From the NCBI GenBank assembly GCA_022225965.2, contig JAKJXP020000018.1, positions 62,001-126,000 on the forward strand: DNA of 64,000 nucleotides, given 5' to 3'. Positions 46,935 to 58,466 of this stretch are shown here, piece by piece; positions within the stretch are counted from its first letter, which is position 1; the number at the start of each line of letters is the position of its first letter. Under the pieces are notes generated by a model. It saw only the letters and a program-made list of their open reading frames with translations. It was not told the origin of the DNA and did no database searches. The stretch comes from Diatrype stigma (Eukaryota; Ascomycota; Sordariomycetes; Xylariales; Diatrypaceae). The position numbers and the translations under genes are program-made.

Positions 46935-49900
46935 ATGGCCGGAATAGAGCAGTTGGAAATCCATAGCAAGGTAAGTCGGGCTGAATCGAGTCGGCCACGG
47001 CCCCTAGATCAAATGCATCACCGCTTGTCATGAGACTTACTCACATCTATATTTCGACAGTCGTACATTGTGCGATGGGTCAAGGTCGACGATGGGCACA
47101 CCATATCATGGAGCGTCCAGCCACATAAGAAGTCCATGTAAGTCTTATACAATTTCCTGGTGTGGGACCTCCAGACATGACTGTCTAACACAATCCTCCC
47201 TTTAACTTAGTAACTTCGGAATCGTCAAGCACCCCGGGTCTGGCGTCGCGGGCCTAACAGCTCATGCCGATGACATCAATTCCTCCTACGAACAAGTCGA
47301 CGGCGGCACGAAAGGCGCTCGCTTTGCTCGAAAAGATGCAAGCACGGCACAGGAACAGTTGACACAAAAGGGCTTCATACATATGAGATGGCATGGGAAG
47401 TGTGAGGCGGATAAGGTGTCCATGGGGACTTTCGACGTAGCTCCTGGCCAGGGCGGCATGTTCGGTTTGATTTTCGACAATACTTTCTCCAAGCAGACAT
47501 CCAAGACAGCTACCTTTGTCCTTTTGACGTATCCGACCGGTGCTCCTCCTCAAGGTGCTCATCATCTGCCCAACATGCAGGCCGGGCATAATGGGAGCAA
47601 GACAAGCTTATCGAAACCGAGTCCACATCCACATACGGGCGCTCCCGCTGCCGATTCGGCCGAAAGTCTACACAGCCGCCCAGAATCCAAGAGCAACGCC
47701 TTGTCAACAGCCGGCCTTAGTGAAGTGGGCTCAACGTTCACGACACATCATACTGGCACTCTGCTGAAGAGGCGGAGAAAGAAGGGTCAGGGGTACGCCC
47801 ACAGGTTCTTCTCGCTGGATTACACCACTTGCACTTTGTCATATTATTACAATCGGAAATCATCTGCGCTCCGGGGCGCAATACCCCTAAGTCTTGCCGC
47901 TATTGCTGCGGATCAACGAAGGAGGGAGATCAGCATTGACTCGGGCGCTGAAGTCTGGCACTTGAGAGCGTCCAGTGAAGATGAATTCACGGGGTGGGCC
48001 AAGGCCCTGGAGAAGGCTAGTAGGATCGCCAGGGGTCTTGAGCCGGGGACCCAGCCATCTACGGAGAAGCTCACCGTCCCGTCTCAAAATACAAGTCCGC
48101 CGAACGCGAATGCGGCACAAGATGAGGACCGGGAGTGGCATCAAGTCGAGACTCTTGTGAGTCGCGTTGTTGGCACGAGGGATGCGCTACGCCGTCTAGT
48201 CAAGGACATGGCAGCGCAGAAGCAGGGCCATTTCCAGCGTCCGTCGAGTTCCTATCTTTCCCCAGGCGAGACTCCGGGTTCAACTGACGATAGGGAAGGC
48301 TACTTCCCATCTGCCCAGCCAGAAAAGCGGTCGTTCTGGAAGCGAAAGCCGAGTGCGTCGCCCCTTGCTGCCCCTACGGCATCAGCATTGGCCGTTCCTA
48401 GTCCTGCTTCAGCCGCAAATCTCCCATCTCACGACAACTTGCCCGATCCAAAGTCTCAAGAAGAGCGGAATACACATGATCACTGCAATGCCCTCCTGAA
48501 TGACTTGGACTCCGTTGTGGCGGAGTTCACCAACCTCATCTCCAACAGTAAACGGCGCCGCATCCCAACTTTAGCAAGAGCTGCGACCGTTAGGAAGAGC
48601 ATGGAATCCACCGGTTCAATGGACGAGTTTTTCGATGCCGAGGCAGGAGATGGGGATGACGCGCCGCAGGTTATGATAATCAATCGCGAGGACAATGGAG
48701 AGGACTCTCAGGAATCAGATGCCGATGATGCATCCATCCACGACTCATCTTCTGCCTCATCTGTAGAAGGTGACGAAGACCACGCCACTAGTGGCACCGC
48801 TGCTCTCTACCCCCCTAAGCCCAAGTCTCTCAGCCCCTTACCAGTCGACATTGCAGTAGACCGCCGTACGACTATCCCCCCCGCCACTTGTGCCCCGCCG
48901 AGTCTCATCGCGTTCGTGCGCAAGAACGTGGGTAAGGATCTAAGTACCATCAGCATGCATGTTTCAGCCAACGAGCCTACGTCTTTGCTCCAGCGAGTAG
49001 CAGAACAACTCGAATACGCACAACTTCTCGACCAGGCAGTGCAGCAGAAGACCCCGGAAGAGCGCCTCGCCTACGTAACAGCTTTTGCTGTGTCGCAGTA
49101 CAGTGTGAACCGGATCAACGAACGTGTGATCCGAAAGCCGTTCAATCCCCTGCTGGGTGAAACTTTCGAGCTGCTGCGTACGGAGAGCGAGGTGCCCGGC
49201 GGATTCCGGCTCCTCGTCGAGAAAGTAACGCACCGCCCTGTGCGCCTCGCCATGCACGCAGATTCTGCCAACTGGTCCTTCACTCAAAGCCCAGCGCCAT
49301 CGCAGAAGTTCTGGGGTAAGAGCGCCGAGCTAGCGACAGATGGCCGCGTGCGGATCGCCCTGAGGCTGTCAGACGGCTCCGACGAGCTCTACTCCTGGAA
49401 TCATGCGAACATGATCCTCCACAACGTTGTCATGGGCGAGAAGTACATCGATCCCACGGGTTCCATAACTGTGTCCAACGACACCACGGGTGCCCGTGCC
49501 AACGTCGAGTTCGTCAAGCCGAAGGGCATGTGGGGTGGCCGCGGCGAGGAGGTTACTGTCACCATCACCGGCCCCAACGGCGCACACACCGGTCTCGGGC
49601 TGCAGGGGACGTGGAACCAGTCTCTCAAGCTAGTACAGGGCAAAGGCGGCGGCTCGGAGATCTGGCACGTGGGCGAACTCGTGCCTAAAGCGGCCACGAC
49701 GTACGGAATGACGCAGTTCGCCGCGGGCCTGAACGAGATCACGGCCGTGGAGCGCGGGCGCCTGCCGCCCACGGACTGCCGGCTCCGGCCCGATCAGCGC
49801 CTGGCCGAGGAGGGCAAGCTTGACGACGCCGAGGAGTGGAAGGTCAAGCTCGAGGAGGCCCAGCGCGCCCGCCGCCGCGAACTCGAGGCCCGCGGCGAGG

Positions 49901-50046
49901 AGCACCGCCCCCGCTGGTTCGTTCGCGTCGATGAGGCGCCTGAGGGCGAGGAGGTTTGGTGTATTAAGGGCGGGCGCGATGGCTATTGGGAGGAGCGCGC
50001 GAGGGGCGAGTGGAAGGGCGTTGAGCCGATTTTCTCGGTCGAGTGA
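46935..50046 (+). CDS. OSH3: Oxysterol-binding protein, Osh3 type (GOLD-PH-FFAT-ORD), 982 aa
   Basis: Model join(46935..46970,47061..47137,47211..50046); introns of 90 and 73 nt. The start ATG lies in AAAATGGCC and gives MAGIEQLEIHSK. Such proteins move lipids (sterol or PI4P) between ER and plasma membrane. Domains: GOLD-like beta domain (about 13-165, YIVRWVKV...ISWSVQPHKKSINFGI), PH domain (about 218-310, TGTLLKRRRKK to WAKALEKA), disordered linker, FFAT-type ER-anchor motif EFFDAEA (510-516, binds VAP/Scs2), acidic stretch, and the ORD lipid-binding domain (about 600-982). The ORD signature, normally EQVSHHPP, reads EKVTHRPV (708-715), with His-Arg in place of the His pair. This variant seems typical of fungal Osh3 proteins from memory, but that is not checked here. 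Confidence 0.93.
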
Positions 50047-51934
50047 GGGGAGTGAGTGGGTCGAGTCCGATGAGTGGTGGTGGTGGTAGTGTGTCGGTAT
50101 GGTTCGTTGGATTGTGGATAAGAACAGAACGCAGCCTGAGCAACAGATGGCAGCAGAAACCTGGATCAGGTCTGACGACGGCCACGAATGGACGGTGAAA
50201 ATCGAATTTGGGTAGGCCAACAAAAGAAAGACAGCATAGAGCACAGCACAGCGCAGCGCAGCAAGCAGCATGATTTTACCTCTCAACCTCGTCTTCACCT
50301 CTCGCACGTAGCTAGCTATATTATAGACTACCTAGGTACCTATCTTGTTGTAATATTGCCACTTCCTTTTCATACCAACCCGGTTACAATGCGTACGTAC
50401 ATGGCTGAAATGCATATCATCTATGCCTCTCCTTTCCGTATACGTTCCATCCTTCTTCCTTTCCACGTTTAGCTGGTGATTTGGGGTGATGACGTCGCGC
50501 CGAGTTACTGGGAAAGAAGTCAATTCGACAAGGCCAGGCAGGTATATACGTAAGTAGTTATACAAGGAAGCCTAATATATCAGCTGCCTACGTAATCGCA
50601 GTATCCACTGCGATCGTCGCTCTTTCTGGTCCCTTGAGCTTGAAATGTAGATGATATACTCGGACTGTGCATGGCTTATTCATTGATCGTCAGCTACCTA
50701 GTCACAGGATATTAAATGGCCTTTTGTTCAGGAGGACAGCAGTCTCCTTGGCCGCCGAAGTTATAAGAATTCGGGATTGTGTTCGCAGATGCAATTCGCT
50801 GCGTGAACCAACTCTGCGGTCTATCAATAGGATTCCCTTGCAACACGATCTCGCACACTGTCATCCCCGTGGTGCATTCTGCCGCTGTAATCTACCTCGC
50901 CAAGGGTGTTGCTGCGTGAGGGGAGGTTATAAGAACGCGTTATATAGGTTGCCGGTGTAGACGGACTGTGTAGAATCATAAGCATAGTAATCGATCAATT
51001 CCGTGACATAATAGTTCCATATATAGATAATCAACACAATAACACATCGGAGTTGGATTTCTGCACCAATCGAAGCATCCTCACGAACTTCGCTGTGCAA
51101 CCCGGGACATGCTAAGTCCAAGGACAGGAGAGCCTATCGGTTCGAAACGACACTATGGTCTCAGTATAATCCGCTTGTCGGTCTTCTCGAAGGGGAAATG
51201 TTACAATCAAATTCCTTGCCCTGCCACCATCCCTGCTGCATACTTTACCTAAGTAGTTTAGATGAGAAAGAACGGCGGCTGTGGGGTGCATATACACAGG
51301 GTGATTGGCCACGAGCCAGGATCCCCCCTTTCTCCTCGTCCCCAGATCTAGATCTCCTGGGACCGCAAAGCTGAACTATATACGAAGTACCTAATATAGG
51401 TCCGGCTTTTTAGACCTGTTTTTATCTTGGTCAATGGCAATAGAAACGCCGCGCGTGACGTCGGCCGGGCGGCCAGGACTTCCTAGGCTGGCCTATACTG
51501 CCGGTTTAGCCGGTACGTCACGTCCCGACCCGGATTCGGTACGGTTTCGAGCGAAGCCAAGTAGTAATGGAACGAAACGAACATGTTTGAAACAAGAAGT
51601 GGAAGCGAAGCGCAGCTAATAGGTAAATATGTTTCTCGTATACACTCGCAACACAGCAGCGCAGCGCCGCGCGATGGTACGATCCCCGCACTCTTTCCTC
51701 CCCTGAAAGGGGACACGTTATGTGGGAATAAACGCGCCAATGGCTGCGCATTAGCACGCATACCAGGAAGCAATAGCATAGATCTTGCGCGTGTGGAAAG
51801 GGGTATAAAGACCCTTATAAGCTGTGCGATGCCGATCCAAGTTTGTAGCAAGTGCGAGTCCGCTCAGAGTGCAGGAAGTCATACCTACGTGATACGACGC
51901 TTGCTACCATAACTCACTCGTTCCTTTCTTCACG
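50047..51934. other. Intergenic region, no gene recognised
   Basis: The left end is the OSH3-type gene 3' flank; the right end is the promoter of the CE12 esterase. Small frames (up to 122 codons) carry no motif. Scattered TACCTAGGTA motifs occur (for example 50328-50341). Confidence 0.5.
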
Positions 51935-52994
51935 ATGAGATTCACATCCATCATCTCCCTCCTGGCGGTGGCCGCCCTCGAGGCCACCTGCACGCCCGTC
52001 GAGCTGGCCGAGCGCGCATCGCCGACACTGTATCTCGCCGGAGACAGCACGATGGCGAAGAACGGAGCGGGCGACGGCTCAACTGATGGTGAGTGGGCAC
52101 ATGGCACATGAACGGAGGGCAGGAGAGGAAGAGGGAGAAAGAAAAAGGGTGGAAGAAACCAGCCGGCTAACGAATATGAGGGAGATAGGGTGGGGACAGT
52201 ACATCGCCAACTACGTGACGATCCCGGTGGTGAACAAAGCGATCGGGGGCCGGTCGGCGCGCAGCTACAGCAACGAGGGCCGCTTCACCGAGATCGAGGG
52301 CCTGGTGCAGTCGGGCGACATCGTCGTCATCGAGTTCGGCCACAACGACGGCGGCTCGCCCAACGGCGCCGACGACAACGGCCGCAGCGACTGCCCCGGC
52401 ACCGGCGACGAGACCTGCACCTCGGGCGCCACCGGCGAGACCGTCTACACCTTCAACCACTACGTCCAGGGCGCTGCGCAGGTGAGTGAGCGAGCGACCG
52501 AGCGAGAAAGCGATAGATGCCTAGGGGCAGACAGACAGACAGAGCATCCGAGAAGAAAAATCACGAGCTCTTTGTTTTTGGAAGCTGAGAAGAGATAGCC
52601 ACTGGGACTGGGCCCCATTTCAGAATTTCTCACTGACGCGATTGCGCTCCCCGTATAGACGTACCTCGCCAAGGGGGCCAGCGTGATCATGAGCTCGCAG
52701 ACGCCCAACAACCTGTGGGAGACGGGGACGTTCCAGCCGACGGCGCCGCGGTTCGTGGCGTACGCGGCGGCGGCGTCGTCGCAGATGGCGTCGGACTCGG
52801 TGGCCTTCCTCGACCACTTCCAGGCCACGGCCAACGCGTACCAGGCGCTCGGCAGCGCCGCCACCAACGCCCTCTACCCCAACGACCACACCCACACGAG
52901 CCCCGCGGGCGCCGACATCGTCGCCAAGGCCTTCGCCGACGCCGTCGCCGCCGAGATGAACGGCACTACGCCGCTGGGGGGGTATATCAAGTGA
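51935..52994 (+). CDS. Secreted rhamnogalacturonan acetylesterase (CE12, SGNH/GDSL), 260 aa
   Basis: Model join(51935..52088,52189..52481,52659..52994); introns of 100 nt (GTGAGT, branch GCTAAC, acceptor GATAG) and 177 nt (GTGAGT...TATAG). It has a signal peptide (about 1-19). SGNH blocks are complete: Ser38 in AGDSTM (nucleophile), Gly71 in IGGRSARSY, Asn104 in FGHND, and Asp225/His228 in NDHTHTS. This is the arrangement of Aspergillus rhamnogalacturonan acetylesterase, which removes acetyl groups from rhamnogalacturonan-I so that backbone enzymes can act. Length fits the family exactly. The gene is single in its neighbourhood; another probable pectin-side-chain enzyme (GH43) lies 45 kb to the left. 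Confidence 0.94.
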
Positions 52995-53906
52995 GAGGGG
53001 GAGAGGGGTGGAAGAAAGTGGGGGGGGGGGGGTGCTAACGAGAAAAACGAGCACGCAGGTAGATAGATCTGTTGGATAGGAATCTTGTCGTCGTTCTTTG
53101 TTCAATCCTAGATCCGTTAACTTGCGTCGCCTAGGTAACCTCAGTGCGTCGAAACGTCGGTGTGTGAGTTATGAAAGCCTCGTTGTAGAAATACTGCCTC
53201 TCGTAGTACTGATAATGGATTCTGGTACGGCGTTTCTAGGTAAGGACGATCTGTGACTGAACGGTATTATTGTGGTTGAAGGAAGGGGGCAGGGGGAAAA
53301 ATAAACAAGGGATGTAAAATAGAAAAAGAATGTATATATTTTAGCCACGGCAGGAATCAACCTACACCTCTGTATCTCAAGAGGATACGAAGAATTTAAG
53401 GGACATTTTTGGTAAACTTTGCGAGTGTGTGCAACGATAAATTTATGACACTACACAGTGAGAGGAATCAGACCTGTTCCATATATACTTAAGGGTGGAG
53501 GTCGATCAAAGCGCCACGGTGTGGAATATAAGGTTCAACTTAGACGTCTTCCTGACGCTGGCCCTTAACCACGAACACAAGGCCCAGTGGCATAAGAGGG
53601 ACGCGGAGCATGACCAGTAACGTGATCGTTGTGGTTTTAGCAAGTGAACTGCGGAATCCTGCATCTCAGCCGCAATACAATAGAATTGAACAGTTAACTA
53701 GCATCTACACTATGCACTCTCCGAGCAAATAAAGGTCTGAACAATGGCATAGAAAGTAGATCTCGAGTTTGAAGACTCCTGTATGTTACAAGGCTAACAT
53801 TATGGTACCCAACAACAATAGGGTTAAAGAAGATCGATGCCTAGTACACTAGCCAACCCCTATTCAGGCCTGTCTAGATAGCCATGGGCTCCCAGCTATG
53901 GTGTAC
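52995..53906. other. Intergenic region between convergent genes
   Basis: Shared 3' flank of the CE12 gene and the minus-strand DUF92 gene. A G-run follows the CE12 stop (about 53020-53031). No gene is seen. Confidence 0.55.
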
Positions 53907-55216
53907 TCAAGATTCTAGAACACTGGACAGGGGTATGCCCCAATACCAGCTTGCAACAACCATGGAGCCTATGCTCATAGTGAAGGCCATCAGGAAGTTC
54001 ACATCGTTGTTGTCCAACAAGTTGAAGCCGGTCTCGACGACCCTCGTAGGCTTGGAATCCCCAAAATGGGACCCACGATGCCTGTCAGTTGGGCTGTACG
54101 GACTCTGACTCTGGGTCGCATCTGACTTTTCCACGGCTTGCTTCCCCTCCCCTGCTAAAGCTTTTGCCTTGACCCCGGTGCTCTTCTTGATATGCTCGGA
54201 AGAGGCGGGGTTCCCTTCCGAGGAAACAAGCACGCGGGAACCGCCGTCGCCCTCGACGATCTTCCCAGATCTGACATCCGTCACACTTCGCTGCAGCCAG
54301 CCCCCCAAAAAGCTGTCCAACAGGCTGCCTAGAGTCCCCCATATCGTCAGACCCCAGGCCAACTGAGCCTTTTGGCCGACGGTCCAGGCACGACCACCAC
54401 CACCACCACCACTATTCTGATCATTGCACAGGGGGAGAAAGAAGAACGAGGCTGTAACGATGATCATGGAGCCGAGGAACCCGGCAACCAGTCCCCAGAG
54501 CGTGACACCACCGTTCGTGCCACGGGGCACCTTGCGCAGTGTCAGGGAGGTGATCAGCCTCGGCTCGGTGCGGGAGAGGATGCCCAGCTCGGACGAGAAG
54601 GTGTCGGCGGCGACGGCGGCATAGTTGGCGATGATGCCGATGACGAGAAGATCGCCGCTCCAGCTGTAGCAGAAGGTGCCCTGCGGGAACTCGCCGGCGA
54701 CAACGGCATCCCGCCTCTTGCGCAGCTGGTACGCGTGCAGCAGGGTCAGGATGCTGGCCATCAGCGAGTTGGCGAGGACCTGCACGTGCGTCCTAGGCCC
54801 TTCGCCGCCGGAGCTGCCCGTGGCGCTGACGGTCAGGCCCGCCTTGACATCCTTCTTGATATGCGTGGCTCGTGTGCCGGCAAGGAAGAAGACGACCAGG
54901 AGCACGAAGGGGAGGTTCCAGGGATGGACGGCACTGCCGCACAGGTTAGCATCCCGCGCCGGTAGTCCTACGCCTTACCCTCTTTCAGGATTTTTCTAGA
55001 AGGGGGGCGTCAAACATACTGTCACATACAGAGTCAGCAGGCATCCTTCTTTTGAGAAATAGGGTGGGGGTGGAGGGCCAGAGCGTTTCCCTCAAGACGT
55101 ACCTGAGCAATGGCTGTCAAGACTGCCACGACGATGCCTAAGGGGGTGAGAGAGTTGCGTGAGTACGCCCTGTAGCCCAGCAGGAAGGTGGCCGGGATGG
55201 CGATGATCGGTTTCAT
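53907..55216 (-). CDS. TMEM19/DUF92 family integral membrane protein, 385 aa in the model given
   Basis: Model complement(join(53907..54933,54979..54995,55103..55216)). The start MKPIIAIPATFLLGYRAYS begins the first membrane segment. Family blocks are SATGSSGGEGPRTHVQVLAN and TFSSELGILSRTEPRLIT followed by PRGTNGGVTLWG, with at least five to six hydrophobic helices, the last near the C-terminus (FLMAFTMSIGSMVVASWYW). DUF92 proteins include the plant phytyl-phosphate kinase VTE6; the fungal function is not known. A long polar loop (about residues 270-340) is extra. Exon 2 is an unusual 17-nt microexon that I inferred because joining exon 1 directly to the last exon puts the junction out of frame; a one-base shift is the alternative explanation. 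The 3' exon is secure, the 5' end less so. Confidence 0.8.
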
Positions 55217-58200
55217 GCTCGAAGTGGTCGGGTTAGGTTTAGTCGATAATATCAGACGCAAATATTCAAGCAATAAACGAGTCGAGAGGCATCAAGCTAT
55301 CTCGGACCGTACCTAGGCGGTGGGGTTTCGGAACCAATAAGCAGCGAGCGTAGCCGTAGGTAACAGTAAATCGGGAAATACTACCACAGCATAAGGCGGA
55401 AAAGCACCAAAGTACACAAGTGGTAGCTGGTAATTTGGCAACCAGACGACTGTGTTTAGGCAATTGGGGTTAAATGGACGGTACGTTATGATGCGATGCG
55501 ATGCGAGTCACGATGGCTGGATGGCTGGATGACTGGATGGCTGCTGACATTCATGAGCTGTCTTTAATCTTGTCAGCGATTGGGCGGGTCCAGCACATGT
55601 GAGGTCCAGCCAATCACGTAGCTAACTAGGTACCATTCTTAGGAGCTCTTACCGGTCGGTATTTACTATTCCCGACTGCCCCCGCCATTTGCACTGCAGC
55701 CTGGCCCGCGATTAGGGGATCCCAGGCAGCCAGGTTCTCCACACTCTCCAACTACCTACATACATAGTACACGGCTTACATCATACATCATACATCGTTG
55801 ACATTGTTAAGCATCAACAACTATGCCACCGTCATCACCATCATCAATGCCACCGTCTACCACTGCGAAATTGATATAATATGCCTGCCCACGAGACCGG
55901 TGAATCTGTGTACGACAGAACTTGTCCACCATCATGCATCAATCTCAAGTCGGCTTGATCACCTCGGTGTCGATGACCGACCTTAAAACCTGCACTTTAA
56001 TCGTTAATCTACGGACTCCCAGCCTCTCACTACCTGCGCCTCATAGCGAACACGTTCATCATGATGATTCGGCTTCCTCCACATGCTGTTATCTATCGCC
56101 CGGTTTCCATGTTTCCTGTGTCACCATGTCTGCTTATCTCGTATTCCCCTACATAGTACTGCTTGTCGCAGAATCTTCGATAGGTGGATTCCATGGCTGG
56201 CGATGCAGACAGGTTAGCCATCCGCGACCTATATCGTGCTGTGGCCAATCACGCCCGGACCAGCCTCGTCTGTGGATGCAAGTTCAAGCCGCATGCCCAA
56301 GCGAATAAGCCGCATGGCTGCGCTCGACACGCTGGATGATGACCATGACGACCATGATGCCATTACGGCTGCAGGCTGCATTCAGCACAACGGCTTCTCA
56401 TACCTCGCAGTAGGCCGGCGCCCGTGGCCTTTCGTATTTCAGAATGGCGGCCCATTGCATATGGTTTGTGTCGTCACTATGAACTACCGTTGGCCTATCG
56501 TTGTCATATTATGGCTGTCAGCTTTTGCGAACAGCGCATGGGTTGTTGTGACAATATATGGCCATGGACATTTCGAGATTACCATCTAAATCTACTGACA
56601 ACTGTAAGTCGACGTATTCATCCGATATCCTGTTATGCACTTGTTGCTTAGGTTTATTCCTCGCCCAATAACCACCCACTGCCTAATTATTTCTTGTCCC
56701 GGCACTAGTCTGAAGCCTCGTTATGCTTTTGCCGTAATGGTTGCCCATGGAGCTCAAATTCAGGTTTAAGCTTTAATAATCGGTGTTTGTCTTAGATGAA
56801 AAGATGAAAAGAATCAGGTGGTCGAGGGTTTCCGCGGGTCAAGTGCCTTCCATACACCGACTCAACACATATGTTCGATAGTAGCATCGGGGCTTGTCTA
56901 ACCCTGTAGCGTGCTGGGCTCTTGACGGCTGCGACTCGATCGAAAATATCCTGCATCCGTGATTGGCAAGGTCGTTGTTCAGCCCTGCGGTGCAACCACG
57001 GCTGCATGGCGATCAGCTGCTCCCCACAAAGCTGGGTTATCTTGCTTCGGCTGCGAAAATTACAAGAAACCAACTTTTATGTGACCAAGAAGGCGCGAGG
57101 GCTTAGAATCACCTCATAGGTACGGTGCACGACTTGCAACGACACAGATTATGATTGGAAGATTCCTCCCATCCAAGGAAAACAAGGTTAACCGCATCTG
57201 CTCAGAGACGCCAACGCACTCACTTGCAGGCCTCCTTCTTCTGAATGACATACCTACCGACCTGATGGTTAGACTCTCGATGCATAATCCCAGCAACACA
57301 TGCTAGAAAACGCCGAGCTCTATCCACGGCCAGTTTCACGGCTTCTTTCAAACGGCGGGGAGGGTTTCCTCCTCCAACCAGAGGGGGCTTGACTGGGATC
57401 TTGAACTTCCGAGTAGTCGGTATCAAGACCATTCTACGGTTGACCTCTTAACATCTTCTGGGGCAGCTCCCAGCTGTTGCCATGAACAATTCTGGTGTGC
57501 CACATTAAGCTCACCACCTTAGCAGAGGCCTGACTAGTTCTTATGGTTGCACAAGGCTACCGCTTCGACGGTCTGCACCGAGTGTGAACACGGCTTTCGA
57601 AGGCTAGATCCGGGAACCTGATTCCCGAGGCATGCAACAGCCCATGTTACCCAGGATATACCTAGAATTTGGCTCAAGATATATATCTATTATTCCATGC
57701 GAGCCCTAGTCGACCATCAATATTTGTTAAGGTGATTGCCATTATGTGTAGGTAATATTCCGAGTAATGATACGACAAGAACTTTCAGACCTGACACCAA
57801 GACCCTACACTGGGACGCGTTACTCAAGAAGCATCGGGCCGTCACATTACATTAACTTCAATCTAGTCTGTCTTTCGGTGTTGGGCATCCCTACCCCCCA
57901 TTCAGTTATCCTGCAGTCACGACCCAATTTGGGGCCATGTCAGCCAGCTTGTGGCTTGCCAAAGTCGAACCGTATGCAACTAGCAACTGACTATAGTATA
58001 TTGAAGCCTGCCCATGGCCACAGGGTGGCTTCCCGTTTGTGGGCGAAAATGTAGTCATAATCTACCAGAATATGCCATATTGTCTTGTATCACGGACTTC
58101 CGATGCTCTTACTCAGTTGGAGTACAGACGGTTTTCATGGCGCCAAACTCAACTCGCCTTCGTCCTTACATCCCCCAAGCCCGATCTTGGAACCCTGAGT

Positions 58201-58466
58201 TTAAGGGCCTAGAATGGCGGCTCGAAGCCATGAGCTATTCCCAGCTGGGTGCTGGAAGTGTGGCTCCAAGTCCTGGAGCCTCTTCTCTGATCTTTCGTCC
58301 CTTGATTGCAACCTTTATAAACTCTGCGGTGCCCTGCGCTAAGTTATGCGCAGTCCGTCCCTGTGTCATCGAAAGTCAACTGTTCTTCGTCGTTTCACTT
58401 ATACCTTAGTTTATTCGTTCCTGGTGTGCCTCTTTTTCGGTTCTGAGACGGACCCGAGTTAGAAAG
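55217..58466. other. 3.2-kb intergenic region, no gene recognised
   Basis: The left part is the DUF92 gene promoter and the last 200 bp is the promoter of the multicopper oxidase. In between are only short frames (up to 131 codons) with no motif. Repeats are few: TGGCTGGATGGCTGGATGAC (near 55513) and a CATACATCATACATC run near 55780-55795. Confidence 0.5.

Noticed and set aside
55217..58466. Small frames (up to 131 codons) as possible effector genes
   Set aside because: No signal peptide followed by a cysteine-rich mature part and no credible introns; composition is that of intergenic DNA.
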